42,288 nucleotides of DNA from Phycisphaerales bacterium UBA3158 (GTDB taxonomy: Bacteria; Planctomycetota; Phycisphaerae; Phycisphaerales; SM1A02): NCBI GenBank assembly GCA_002364555.1, contig DEYM01000001.1, positions 1-42,288 on the forward strand, written 5' to 3'. This document shows, piece after piece, positions 1 through 7,976 of the stretch. Under the pieces are notes generated by a model, which worked only from the letters and a program-made list of their open reading frames with translations, did no database searches and was not told the origin of the DNA. How positions within the stretch are numbered: the first letter of the stretch is position 1; every line of letters starts with the position of its first letter. A program made the translations under genes and the position numbers.

Positions 1-554
1 GGTTGAATGACAGGCCACCAGAACAGCAGTGAGACGAAGATGAAGCAGAAGTGTTCAAACTGATGCCAGGAGGCATTCCGCAGACCCAGTTCATAGAACG
101 GTGGCCAGTGCCATGTCCATGTCACGGCGATGAACAGGATGAGGCATGTGGCCGGATGGGTCAGGAAATGAAAGAACGCCCGCAGGGGCTTCCATGCCAG
201 GAATGGTCCGATCCAGTATTTCCTGATCTGGTTGGGCAGCCCTCGAAGCATGGGAATCCCTGGTGCAGAGAGCCATATGAGCGGAGGGGCCACCATCATG
301 ATCAGCAGATGCTGCGTCATGTGGGCCTGGAGCAGTAGATTGCCCATGGCATCCAGCGGAGAGGCGATGGAGAACCAGATCGTGGCGAGACCTGCCAGAA
401 AGCAGCCGGCTCTCCAGAGCGGGAATCGTCTTGGCATCTGCCTGTTGAGACCCACCCATCCCCTGAGATAGACCCACATCGACAACACCGAGAGCAGCAG
501 GATCCACGGCTCCAGGGTCCACGATTTGAGTAGTGCTTCTGCGACGGGATTCAC
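1..554 (-). CDS. ctaG: CtaG-type cytochrome c oxidase assembly protein, C-terminus cut by window edge
   Basis: Reading the minus strand from a GTG at 554 gives at least 184 residues of a polytopic membrane protein of the caa3_CtaG family, which helps assemble the copper centre of caa3-type oxidases in the inner membrane. Visible features are hydrophobic helices, the family-like stretch AHMTQHLLIMMVAPPLIWL followed by SAPGIP, a TWTWHWPPFYE segment and a histidine-rich WHQFEH region. An in-frame TAG four codons upstream leaves the GTG as the only reasonable start, with AGGA 8 nt before it. It is the last visible gene of the respiratory operon, 64 bp after the cytochrome b gene, which fits a role in oxidase maturation. 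The open frame on another minus-strand frame (91-594) is a shadow. The C-terminal end lies outside the window. Confidence 0.88.
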   Translation of the reverse strand, partial: MNPVAEALLKSWTLEPWILLLSVLSMWVYLRGWVGLNRQMPRRFPLWRAGCFLAGLATIWFSIASPLDAMGNLLLQAHMTQHLLIMMVAPPLIWLSAPGIPMLRGLPNQIRKYWIGPFLAWKPLRAFFHFLTHPATCLILFIAVTWTWHWPPFYELGLRNASWHQFEHFCFIFVSLLFWWPVIQ

Positions 555-618
555 GCAACAATCCTAGCGGTTCTGGCTCTGGAATAGAGGCCACTTCCGA
601 ATTCGTGAATGATCCGGT

Positions 619-2097
619 CTAGAAAATGGGTGGAACAGGGTCCTGTGTTTCTCTGGGGGTCATCGAGAAGCCCGCGGCCGGTTCCCATTCTGGATGCATG
701 GTCTCGAGGAACGACACGACGGCGGTCACCGTCTCGGGAGAGAGGTGCTTTCCATAGGCGGGCATGTTGCCGCCGCCCTGAATCACCTGACGAATCAGCT
801 GATCATTGTTCATTCGAGTGGCGACATCATCCAGTTCCGGTCCTCGATGACCACCACGTCCCTGCAGTGCATGGCAATTACGACACTGCTTGTTCTGGAT
901 CACCATGGCGCCCTGAAGCTGCAGTGGGGTTCTGTTCTGGACGTACGAAACGGGGGTGGGGATTCCACTCCAGGCATTCATCACCGGTGACCAGGGAGCT
1001 ATGTAGGCCAGGTAGGTGAGGGAGCCAAGCGTCAGCATCAGGAAGATGATGACCAGCACCGAGAAGGGTCTTCGCTTCCAATGCTTCTCACCTCGACCGG
1101 AGATGAAGGGCAGCAGTATCAGCACCGCTGCGGCCAGCACCGGGAATCCGATGATGAGGAAGGTCTCCATGTATGGAGGCAGCAGTGCCAGCACGGCGAA
1201 GATCGACATGAACCAGAAATCGGGCTCCGGCGCGGTGTCGATCAGCGTCGGATCGGGCATCCCAGTTGGGCCTGAAGGGCCGAACAGGGCTGCGAAGAGA
1301 ATGACGAGGAAGAGCGTGATCGAGACGGCGATCATGTCCCGAGCGGCCGCGTTGGGGAAGAACGGCATGCCTCGCTTCTTGACTTCCCGTTCGTATGTCT
1401 CGAAGTAGGTCTTCTTGTTGACGTGATAGCCCGGTGTCGGCGTCTCGTTGATTCCGCACTTGATCACCAGCAGCAGATGCAGGCCGATGAGTCCGAAGAG
1501 TGCCCCGGGCAGTACGAACACATGGAGGGCGAAGAAGCGGGAAAGCGCCTCTGATCCGATGACGGCACCACCGAGAACGAAGTGGACCAGCTCGGGTCCG
1601 ATCCAGGGTACGCGGCCAGCCATGGCCATGCCGACGCTGAGTCCCCAGTAGGCATCCTGATCCCATCGAAGCACCTGCCCGGTGAAGGCCATGCCCAGCG
1701 TGCACAGGAAGAGGCCCAGTCCGACGATCCAGGTCAGTTCACGCGGGAACTTGAAGGCCCCGTACAGGAATACCTGAAGCATGTGGATGGTCATGAAGGT
1801 GAGCATCAGATGGGAGCCCCAGACGTGCATGGCACGCAGGAACCAGCCCATGTAGAGCTCGTAGTTCATGTACATCAACGATTCCCAGGCCTGGCTACCG
1901 GATGGCACATAGGCCAGCGACAGGCAGATTCCAGTCGTGATCTGGAGGATGAAGAGCGTGAGCGTCATGCTTCCGAACACATACCACCACTTCGCGCTGG
2001 TCGGCACGGAATGTGTGGCACTTGGGGTGATCAGCTCGGCCAGATGCAGCCTGCTTTCAAACCAGTTCAAGAAGTTTTTCATGGGTGCCAGATTCAT
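619..2097 (-). CDS. qcrB: Cytochrome b of a bc-type quinol oxidoreductase fused to a C-terminal cytochrome c domain
   Basis: This 492-residue membrane protein is the quinol-oxidising, heme-b subunit of a complex III. Four heme-ligand histidines are visible: H91 and H105, and H192 and H207. The 14/15 spacing matches the cytochrome b6 pattern rather than the 14/14 of mitochondrial cytochrome b. The Qo-site PEWY motif is replaced by P292-D-F-W295. After about eight membrane segments a C-terminal domain carries one c-type heme site, CRNCH (C405, C408, H409), with M445 in GGNMPAYG as likely sixth ligand. Cytochrome b and subunit IV regions plus a heme c domain are therefore one chain. It follows the Rieske gene by 21 bp. 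M6 (2082) is an alternative start; neither has a clear ribosome site. Confidence 0.93.
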   Translation of the reverse strand: MNLAPMKNFLNWFESRLHLAELITPSATHSVPTSAKWWYVFGSMTLTLFILQITTGICLSLAYVPSGSQAWESLMYMNYELYMGWFLRAMHVWGSHLMLTFMTIHMLQVFLYGAFKFPRELTWIVGLGLFLCTLGMAFTGQVLRWDQDAYWGLSVGMAMAGRVPWIGPELVHFVLGGAVIGSEALSRFFALHVFVLPGALFGLIGLHLLLVIKCGINETPTPGYHVNKKTYFETYEREVKKRGMPFFPNAAARDMIAVSITLFLVILFAALFGPSGPTGMPDPTLIDTAPEPDFWFMSIFAVLALLPPYMETFLIIGFPVLAAAVLILLPFISGRGEKHWKRRPFSVLVIIFLMLTLGSLTYLAYIAPWSPVMNAWSGIPTPVSYVQNRTPLQLQGAMVIQNKQCRNCHALQGRGGHRGPELDDVATRMNNDQLIRQVIQGGGNMPAYGKHLSPETVTAVVSFLETMHPEWEPAAGFSMTPRETQDPVPPIF

Positions 2098-2118
2098 CGT
2101 GAGTTGCAGGGCCTCGGA

Positions 2119-2673
2119 TCAGACGGACTGTTGTAGGGTTGGGAGACGGCCAGCCTTGACTTCAAGTTTGCTGCCGACAATTCGATATTCGTACTTGTAG
2201 AGCCCGCGGGGAGGGGGTCCGGCAGCGTGAGTTCCGTCTGCGTAGTAGACCCCTCCATGGCAAGGGCACATGAAGAGTTGTGATTCCGGGAACCAGCGAA
2301 CGGGACATCCAAGATGCGCGCAATTGATGGCGAACACGGTGAAGCTTCCATCGTCAAGCCGTCGAACCCAGCATGGGGTGTCGGCGGTGTATCCATCCCA
2401 TGGTGTCCGGAATGGATTCACGTAGGTGGCCAGTCGCGTCTGCCCCTTCGGGAAGGCATCCGTCTCACCAATGGACGTCCACTTCTGCCATCCGGTTCCC
2501 TTCCATGAGCTGAAGAGGTAGCCCAGGATGGGCAAGGCGATCAGTACGCCCACGGCGGCGTTCATGGCAGCACCAAGCCAGAACAGGAACGTACGACGAG
2601 GCGGTTCCGGTTCGGGGCCTTCTCCCAGCATTGCCAGGTCAGGAGCTTCCTTGTATTCGAAGTTTTCAGCCAT
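2119..2673 (-). CDS. qcrA: Rieske [2Fe-2S] iron-sulfur subunit of complex III
   Basis: A 184-residue protein with an N-terminal cytoplasmic stretch, one membrane anchor (about residues 28-52) and a periplasmic Rieske domain. The two cluster loops are complete: C118-A-H120-L-G-C123 and C136-P-C138-H139-G-G. C123 and C138 are the usual disulfide pair. The PPPRGL segment is the conserved proline loop. It passes electrons from quinol at cytochrome b to a c-type heme. It lies between a diheme cytochrome c gene and the cytochrome b gene, 21 bp from each, so it belongs to the same complex. Confidence 0.95.
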   Translation of the reverse strand: MAENFEYKEAPDLAMLGEGPEPEPPRRTFLFWLGAAMNAAVGVLIALPILGYLFSSWKGTGWQKWTSIGETDAFPKGQTRLATYVNPFRTPWDGYTADTPCWVRRLDDGSFTVFAINCAHLGCPVRWFPESQLFMCPCHGGVYYADGTHAAGPPPRGLYKYEYRIVGSKLEVKAGRLPTLQQSV

Positions 2674-2694
2674 TTCTGCGTCGTCTCGTTCTGA

Positions 2695-3474
2695 TCACGG
2701 AGTCATGTTGGAGGAGTCGTCACTCGATGACGGCTCCAGGGTGTTCGTGTCTGGGTAGGGTTGCCCTGGATAGGCCATTCGATGCGATGCAAGCCAGGCG
2801 ACGATGTCGCTGATCTGCTTGTCGTTCAATGCCGGCAACGTTTCTCTCTTACTGTTCATGTGACCACCGGAATAGCCTGCGTAGTTTGGCATGCCCAGAT
2901 CGATTCTTCCACAGATGATTGCAGATCGAAGGGCCTGATCACTGGAGAGTGCGAGAAATGTCGGATTGACCACGGATCCTGCCTTGCCACCGTTTCCATC
3001 TGCCCCGTGGCAATGGCCGCAGTAGGTGGCGAAGGTCTTCTGGCCGGGAGCGACCGCGCCGGGTTTGGCCGAGAGCTTGGGTAGTGACATCCCTTTCACG
3101 GCAGCTGGATTGGACCAGTGCTCCCACATGCCGTCGACGACGTCCTTCACCTGCTGGGATGTCATGGGACCTCCCTGATCGGCCGCGAACGCCGGCATCA
3201 ACGTGTGGTTGACGCCTTTGGCGATGACATCGGTCACGTACTGCTTGTTGGCTATCGCCAGATAGAGCGGATCGTTCATGGGCCGCGCCGGGCCCCATCT
3301 GCCATCAGCCCCATGGCAGCCCGAGCAGTGGGTGGTCCAGAGCGTGTGGAAATTGGAGATGGTGGACTGGATGACGGGCTTGTCCGCCTCGGTGGGTTTG
3401 CCGGGCATCCAGTCGCATGCACCGATGAAGACAGCGGTGATCATGGCAATCGAAATGGTGAATCGAGTTCTCAC
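2695..3474 (-). CDS. Diheme cytochrome c lipoprotein of the respiratory operon
   Basis: A 259-residue exported protein with a short signal sequence ending at C20 (context FIGAC, an imperfect lipobox), so probably lipid-anchored on the periplasmic side. It has two cytochrome c domains with heme sites CSGCH (C50, C53, H54) and CGHCH (C152, C155, H156). Candidate methionine ligands are M93 (TLMPAF) and M195 (LGMPNY). The tail is rich in S, D and T. The start is GTG, overlapping the stop of the upstream gene as GTGA, so translation is coupled. Between oxidase genes and the Rieske gene, it is well placed to carry electrons from complex III to complex IV, like the actinobacterial diheme QcrC. That role is inferred. 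Confidence 0.9.
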   Translation of the reverse strand: MRTRFTISIAMITAVFIGACDWMPGKPTEADKPVIQSTISNFHTLWTTHCSGCHGADGRWGPARPMNDPLYLAIANKQYVTDVIAKGVNHTLMPAFAADQGGPMTSQQVKDVVDGMWEHWSNPAAVKGMSLPKLSAKPGAVAPGQKTFATYCGHCHGADGNGGKAGSVVNPTFLALSSDQALRSAIICGRIDLGMPNYAGYSGGHMNSKRETLPALNDKQISDIVAWLASHRMAYPGQPYPDTNTLEPSSSDDSSNMTP

Positions 3475-4319
3475 TCGTCTGATTCTCCCTGCTCGGGTAT
3501 CCCTGGTGATTCAATGCCGACTCGTTCCAGATAGGACCAGTTCTGCATGGTGCCGATCTTCTCGGTGTTGATGATCCACCAGCCAGTCACGATTCCGTAG
3601 GTGATCTGTGCGCCGATGAACCAGAGCCAGTCGATATTGTCCTGAAGAAGGGGGTTGATCACGCTGATGGTGGCCCAGGTGAGTCCGGACCAGACAAGCG
3701 GTACGAATACCGCGGCGAACAACAATGGGAATCTTGGAATCATCGGAAGCGTGACGCCGTAGATGAGCCCGACCAGCACCGACATCAGCGACTGGATGAT
3801 CATGGCTACCACGAAGCTCGTCGTGCTGAACTGGCTGAGTTGTTCGACAGTCTGACTTTCAACGCCGATCAATATGGTTGCCGAGAGGAGATTGCAGGCG
3901 TACCAGAGACTGCCATGTTCGATCAGGCTGCCGATCGTGGCCACGATCGCCATGACGACTCCGCCGATGATTCCGCCCCAGACACCAGCCGAATAGGGGT
4001 GGATCATGGCTGGAATTCTCTGGCGATGTCTTTCCTGACCCATGAGCCGCTTGACCTTGCTGGTTCTGGGTGTGATCGGAAGTGGCCCTCTCTGGATTCG
4101 GGCAATCTCTTCCTGGTCATCGGGATGGACCTCGCGGAACCAGCCGATGGCACCGATGATCAGGAGCATGAAGCCGATGATGGTCACGACCCATTGAGTG
4201 ACGAGGCCAGCAGCGACCAGCGTGAGTCCGAAGGCGCAGGTGAACGGAGAACTCGTGGGAGCGGGTATCTCGATGCCCTCAGGCTGCGGGGGACGTGGAT
4301 GGAATTCCTTGCTGCTCAT
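3471..4319 (-). CDS. Seven-TM membrane protein of the respiratory operon; COX IV-like N-terminal hairpin
   Basis: A 282-residue protein I cannot assign to a named family. The N-terminus has a proline-rich head, two membrane helices (about 27-61) and then GWFREVHPDDQEE, which resembles the small subunit IV of bacterial aa3/caa3 oxidases. After a basic loop (about 62-105) come five more hydrophobic segments (about 108-136, 138-155, 168-195, 197-226, 232-250) with no heme or metal motif. It sits where subunit IV (ctaF/coxD) is usually found, 18 bp after coxC, and its stop overlaps the GTG of the diheme cytochrome gene. An accessory subunit bridging oxidase and bc complex is possible but is inference. 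Confidence 0.75.
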   Translation of the reverse strand: MSSKEFHPRPPQPEGIEIPAPTSSPFTCAFGLTLVAAGLVTQWVVTIIGFMLLIIGAIGWFREVHPDDQEEIARIQRGPLPITPRTSKVKRLMGQERHRQRIPAMIHPYSAGVWGGIIGGVVMAIVATIGSLIEHGSLWYACNLLSATILIGVESQTVEQLSQFSTTSFVVAMIIQSLMSVLVGLIYGVTLPMIPRFPLLFAAVFVPLVWSGLTWATISVINPLLQDNIDWLWFIGAQITYGIVTGWWIINTEKIGTMQNWSYLERVGIESPGIPEQGESDE

Positions 4320-4337
4320 GATGATTCAATGGTCCGG

Positions 4338-4976
4338 TCAGGCTGTTCCAAGAATGTAGACGATTAAGAAAACGGCGATCCAGATCCCATCGACGAAATG
4401 CCAGTACCAGGACAGCATGTCGACCTTGTGGGCATGGCGTTTATGCATGAAGCCACACATGGTGAGGATGAAGACGATGGTCAGTACGATCAGTCCGCCG
4501 CAGACGTGTCCGGCGTGGAAGCCGACGACGGTGTAGAAGGTCGAGCCGAAGAGATTGGTTCTGATGGTCAGACCATCATCCACCATCATTCCGTACCACT
4601 CCATTCCGGTCCCGACCAGGAATTCGATGCCGAAGAGAATGGTCAGAAGCCACCAGAAGGCGAATGTCTTGATCTTGCCCTTCCTCAGGGCCTTGACGGC
4701 CAGCACGATCCAGATCGAACTGGTGAGAAGGAAGATCGAGTTGAAGAGGACCTTCATCGGCGCAACGGAGATGTCCAGCGTGTCCTGTGCGAACGGTGGT
4801 TCGAGATCTCTTCCGATGTAGAACATGTACGTGGCCAGGAGTGTTCCGAAGAACGTGATCTCGGAACAGATCAGACAGATCATGCCAAGCTTGCCTCGAT
4901 TGAGGTTCACGTTCTTGGCGACCGGCGCTTCCATGGCGTCGGCGGGAGTGGTCGAGTTGGCGGTGACTTGACTCAT
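4338..4976 (-). CDS. coxC: Cytochrome c oxidase subunit III
   Basis: A 212-residue member of the COX III family. Hallmarks are the GKLGMICLICSEITFFG helix, a second-helix glutamate region, FGSTFYTVVGFHAGHVCGG, and the C-terminal LSWYWHFVDGIWIAVFL. Subunit III stabilises the catalytic core and proton uptake of A-type oxidases. The open frame continues upstream to 5117 inside coxA, but that extension is a low-complexity shadow. The ATG at 4976, 7 nt after the coxA stop, gives a normal N-terminus (MSQVTANS). It is co-transcribed with coxA. Confidence 0.95.
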   Translation of the reverse strand: MSQVTANSTTPADAMEAPVAKNVNLNRGKLGMICLICSEITFFGTLLATYMFYIGRDLEPPFAQDTLDISVAPMKVLFNSIFLLTSSIWIVLAVKALRKGKIKTFAFWWLLTILFGIEFLVGTGMEWYGMMVDDGLTIRTNLFGSTFYTVVGFHAGHVCGGLIVLTIVFILTMCGFMHKRHAHKVDMLSWYWHFVDGIWIAVFLIVYILGTA

Positions 4977-4983
4977 GGAGGCG

Positions 4984-6663
4984 CTACTCGTACTTCCAGT
5001 CTGGATCTTCCGGATGCTTCTCGTCCCAGAGGGGGCGACGGCTGTGGACGACGGGTATCTCCTTGAAGTTGTACTCAGGAGGTGGTGACGTGGTGGCCCA
5101 TTCGAGCGTCCATGCATCCCATGGATCGTCTCCGGCCTTCTTGCCTCTGAAGAGACTGTTCAGGACGTTGTAGGTAAAGAACAGGATGGCCGCTATCTGG
5201 AAGAGCACGCCTATGGATGACAGCAGATTCCAGAGTTCCCATCCACGATCGGCCTGATAGGTGTAGATGCGTCGTGGCATTCCGAGCATGCCGCTGACAT
5301 GCATCGGACCAAAGGTCAGATTGAAGCCGATGAACAGCAGCCAGAAATGCCACTTGCCGATCTTCTCGTCGAGCATCCGTCCGGAAACCTTGGGCAGCCA
5401 GTAGTAGATCGCGGCGAAGATCGAGAACACCAGTCCACCGAAGAGGACGTAGTGGAAGTGGCCAACGACGAAGTAGGAGTCACTGACCTGCCAGTCGAAC
5501 GGGACGACGGCGAGCATGACGCCCGTCAATCCGCCCAGAAGGAACTGGGTCAGGAATCCCAGCGAGAAGAGCATAGGCGTGTGCAGCAGGATTCGGCCGC
5601 CGTAGAGGGTGGCGATCCAGTTGAACATCTTCATGCCCGTCGGCACGGCGATCAACATGGTCGATCCCATGAAGATGGCGTTGACCATGGGGCTCAGTCC
5701 CAGCGCGAACATGTGGTGCACCCATACGCCCAGTGAGATGAAGCCGATGGCGATCGTCGCGGCCACCATGAGCGGATAGCCGAAGATCACCTTCCGGCTG
5801 AAGACTGGAATGATCTCGGAGACGTAGGCGAACGCCGGAAGAATCAGGATGTAGACCTCGGGGTGTCCGAAGAACCAGAAGAGATTCTGCCATAGGACGG
5901 CGGAGCCACCATCCTGGGTGTCGAAGAACTGCGCTCCCAGCCAGCGGTCGAACAGCAGCATGACCTGGGCGGCCGTGAGCGGAGGCATCGCGATCATGAT
6001 CAGGATCGCATCGATGAACATGAGCCAGACGAACAGCGGCATCTTCATCAGCGACATGCCGGGACAACGCCGACAGAGGATGGTCACGATCAGGTTGATG
6101 CCTGTGGCGATGGAGCCGAAGCCGCTGATGCCGATTCCGAGAATCCAGTAGTCGGTGCTGTGTCCGCGACTGAAGGTCTTCTCGGTGAGTGGTGCGTAGG
6201 CAAACCAGCCGACATCCGGGGAGGAGCCCATTCCGTAGAGTCCCTGGGCCCCGAAATAGCTGTAGTAGAGAAGAAGTCCACCGAACAGGAATAGCCAGAA
6301 TCCAAAGGCGTTGAGTCTCGGGAAGGCGAGATCCCTGGCGCCGATCATGAGTGGCACGAAGTAGTTGGCGACTCCCAGCAGGATGGGCATTCCGACCAGG
6401 AAGACCATGGTGGTTCCGTGCATGGTGAAGAGGCGATTGAATTCCTCGGGGCCGACCACGTTCAGGCCCGGCCAGGAAAGCTGCCATCGCATCATGCTCG
6501 CTTCGAACCCGCCGATCAGGAAGAAGATGAGTCCAGCGGTGACGTACATGACGCCCAGCTTCTTGTGGTCGGAGGTGGCGATCCACTCATGCAGCCGTGT
6601 CGCGAAGGTGGCACCTGGGGCATGGCTCTGGAGTCCCTGGTTTTTTTGATCCATGGTGCTCAC
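4984..6663 (-). CDS. coxA: Cytochrome c oxidase subunit I (A1-type heme-copper oxidase)
   Basis: A 559-residue catalytic subunit that reduces oxygen to water and pumps protons. All metal ligands are present: heme a H82 and H404, heme a3 H402, CuB H267, H316 and H317, and the cross-linked Y271. G-H267-P-E269-V marks an A1-type enzyme with a D channel, supported by N100 and D111 (GARDLAFPRLN). K345 (PTGMK) marks the K channel. The start is GTG overlapping the coxB stop as GTGA; an ATG three codons later is an alternative. It is a complete single subunit without fusion. Confidence 0.97.
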   Translation of the reverse strand: MSTMDQKNQGLQSHAPGATFATRLHEWIATSDHKKLGVMYVTAGLIFFLIGGFEASMMRWQLSWPGLNVVGPEEFNRLFTMHGTTMVFLVGMPILLGVANYFVPLMIGARDLAFPRLNAFGFWLFLFGGLLLYYSYFGAQGLYGMGSSPDVGWFAYAPLTEKTFSRGHSTDYWILGIGISGFGSIATGINLIVTILCRRCPGMSLMKMPLFVWLMFIDAILIMIAMPPLTAAQVMLLFDRWLGAQFFDTQDGGSAVLWQNLFWFFGHPEVYILILPAFAYVSEIIPVFSRKVIFGYPLMVAATIAIGFISLGVWVHHMFALGLSPMVNAIFMGSTMLIAVPTGMKMFNWIATLYGGRILLHTPMLFSLGFLTQFLLGGLTGVMLAVVPFDWQVSDSYFVVGHFHYVLFGGLVFSIFAAIYYWLPKVSGRMLDEKIGKWHFWLLFIGFNLTFGPMHVSGMLGMPRRIYTYQADRGWELWNLLSSIGVLFQIAAILFFTYNVLNSLFRGKKAGDDPWDAWTLEWATTSPPPEYNFKEIPVVHSRRPLWDEKHPEDPDWKYE

Positions 6664-7805
6664 TTGAGAGTCTCCAGATACGCGCAGACGAGCTCGATCT
6701 CTTCGTTGGTCAGTTTCATGGCAGGCATGTCGCAGCCGGGCTTGATCGTCTGGGGATCATGGATCCACTGTCTCAGATACTTGGGTTCGTTGGGGGCGGC
6801 GCCGGCGCCGATGACCGTTCTGCTCATGAAGTGGGTCAGATCGGGGGCGAATGTCCCGTTGGCGACCGTACCTCTGATCGTATGGCAGTTGATGCAGGCG
6901 GTTCTTTCAAACACATGGCGTCCCTTGGCCACCTTGGAGTCCTCGACTGCGGGCTTCTGCTGTTCGGCGACCCATTTCTTGAATTCGGACTCGGGTTCCA
7001 CGATGACCGTGATGAGCATGTTGGCATGGGCACCGCCGCAGTATTCGGCGCATTGTCCAACGTACTTGCCAGCCATGTTGGGTTGGAGCCAGAGATGATT
7101 CTTGTCTCGGTTGGGAACGACATCGGTCTTGCCTGCGAGCTGTGGTACCCAGAATGAGTGGATCACGTCAGCAGATTGCAGCGAGAGGAAGGTGGGGATC
7201 TCGGCTCCATCATCGCCGATGGGTATGTGCAGTTCATTGGCGGTCACGAAGCCATATTCGGGATAATCGAATTCCCACCACCAGCGATGGCCCACCACGG
7301 TGACTTCGAGCGAGCCCTCTGGTGGGGTTTCCTTCTCGATTTCGAATATTCCACGAGCCGAGACCATGAACAGCACGAAGACGATGAGAATCGGAAGTAC
7401 TGTCCAGGCAAGTTCGATGGGGTTGCTGCCGTAGATCTGCGGAGGTTCGTCCTCATCCCTGTTTTCATCACCCTGCTTGTGGCTGTAGCGAATGATGCTG
7501 AAGACGATCATGGCCATGACAATCACACCGAGTGCACCGACAATGCCGATGACAAGCCAGGTGATATCTAGAATCTGCTGGGCAGGCCTGCTTCGAGGGG
7601 CAAACATCGTCGGGGACGATGCCGCGCCGTCGCATAGTGGACCCTGCTTGAGTGAACTGCTTTCCGACTCATCGCCAGTCACCGCGATGGCGACACCCGA
7701 GAATCCTGTGGAAAACACGATGACGAGACAGGCGATACACCGAAAACTGGATTGCAAAAGTGAAGACGGTGCCGCTTGGGGCTTCGTCGATCTCTCATGC
7801 CTCAT
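6660..7805 (-). CDS. coxB: Cytochrome c oxidase subunit II with fused C-terminal cytochrome c (caa3 type)
   Basis: A 381-residue protein: signal or anchor region (about 18-44), two membrane helices (about 80-105 and 130-150), a CuA cupredoxin domain, then a cytochrome c domain. CuA ligands are visible as H216 (VIHSFW), C252, E254, C256, H260 and M263 (QCAEYCGGAHANM). The heme c site is C304-I-N-C307-H308, with M360 or M363 as sixth ligand. This fusion defines caa3 oxidases, which accept electrons without a separate docking cytochrome. I chose the ATG at 7805 because GGAG lies 8 nt upstream; the frame is open to a GTG at 7853 with no ribosome site. It is the first gene of the respiratory operon. 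Confidence 0.95.
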   Translation of the reverse strand: MRHERSTKPQAAPSSLLQSSFRCIACLVIVFSTGFSGVAIAVTGDESESSSLKQGPLCDGAASSPTMFAPRSRPAQQILDITWLVIGIVGALGVIVMAMIVFSIIRYSHKQGDENRDEDEPPQIYGSNPIELAWTVLPILIVFVLFMVSARGIFEIEKETPPEGSLEVTVVGHRWWWEFDYPEYGFVTANELHIPIGDDGAEIPTFLSLQSADVIHSFWVPQLAGKTDVVPNRDKNHLWLQPNMAGKYVGQCAEYCGGAHANMLITVIVEPESEFKKWVAEQQKPAVEDSKVAKGRHVFERTACINCHTIRGTVANGTFAPDLTHFMSRTVIGAGAAPNEPKYLRQWIHDPQTIKPGCDMPAMKLTNEEIELVCAYLETLK

Positions 7806-7824
7806 CCTGAAATCTCCAGTTCTG

Positions 7825-7838
7825 CCCATCGCGATGGG
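7825..7838. promoter_or_regulatory. 14-bp perfect palindrome in the cox operon leader
   Basis: CCCATCGCGATGGG reads the same on both strands and lies 20-33 bp upstream of the coxB start, just before its GGAG ribosome site. It could be an operator or, in the RNA, a 5-bp hairpin with a CGCG loop. It sits in the 171-bp divergent region between coxB and hrpA. No regulator is identified. Confidence 0.35.
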
Positions 7839-7976
7839 GGCTGTTGAGGGCACTACAAGGCCCGCATGTGGACAAGCTAACAGTTATCTCAATGGTCACG
7901 CAAACGGCCATGAGTGGGGTTTTTTCCACTTGAGAATGAGTTTCAATTACAAATCAAATTTATCGAGGTTCCGTTC

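Noticed and set aside
91..594. 167-codon minus-strand open frame at the left edge
   Set aside because: It is an out-of-frame shadow of ctaG, whose true frame runs from the GTG at 554 and shows family motifs.
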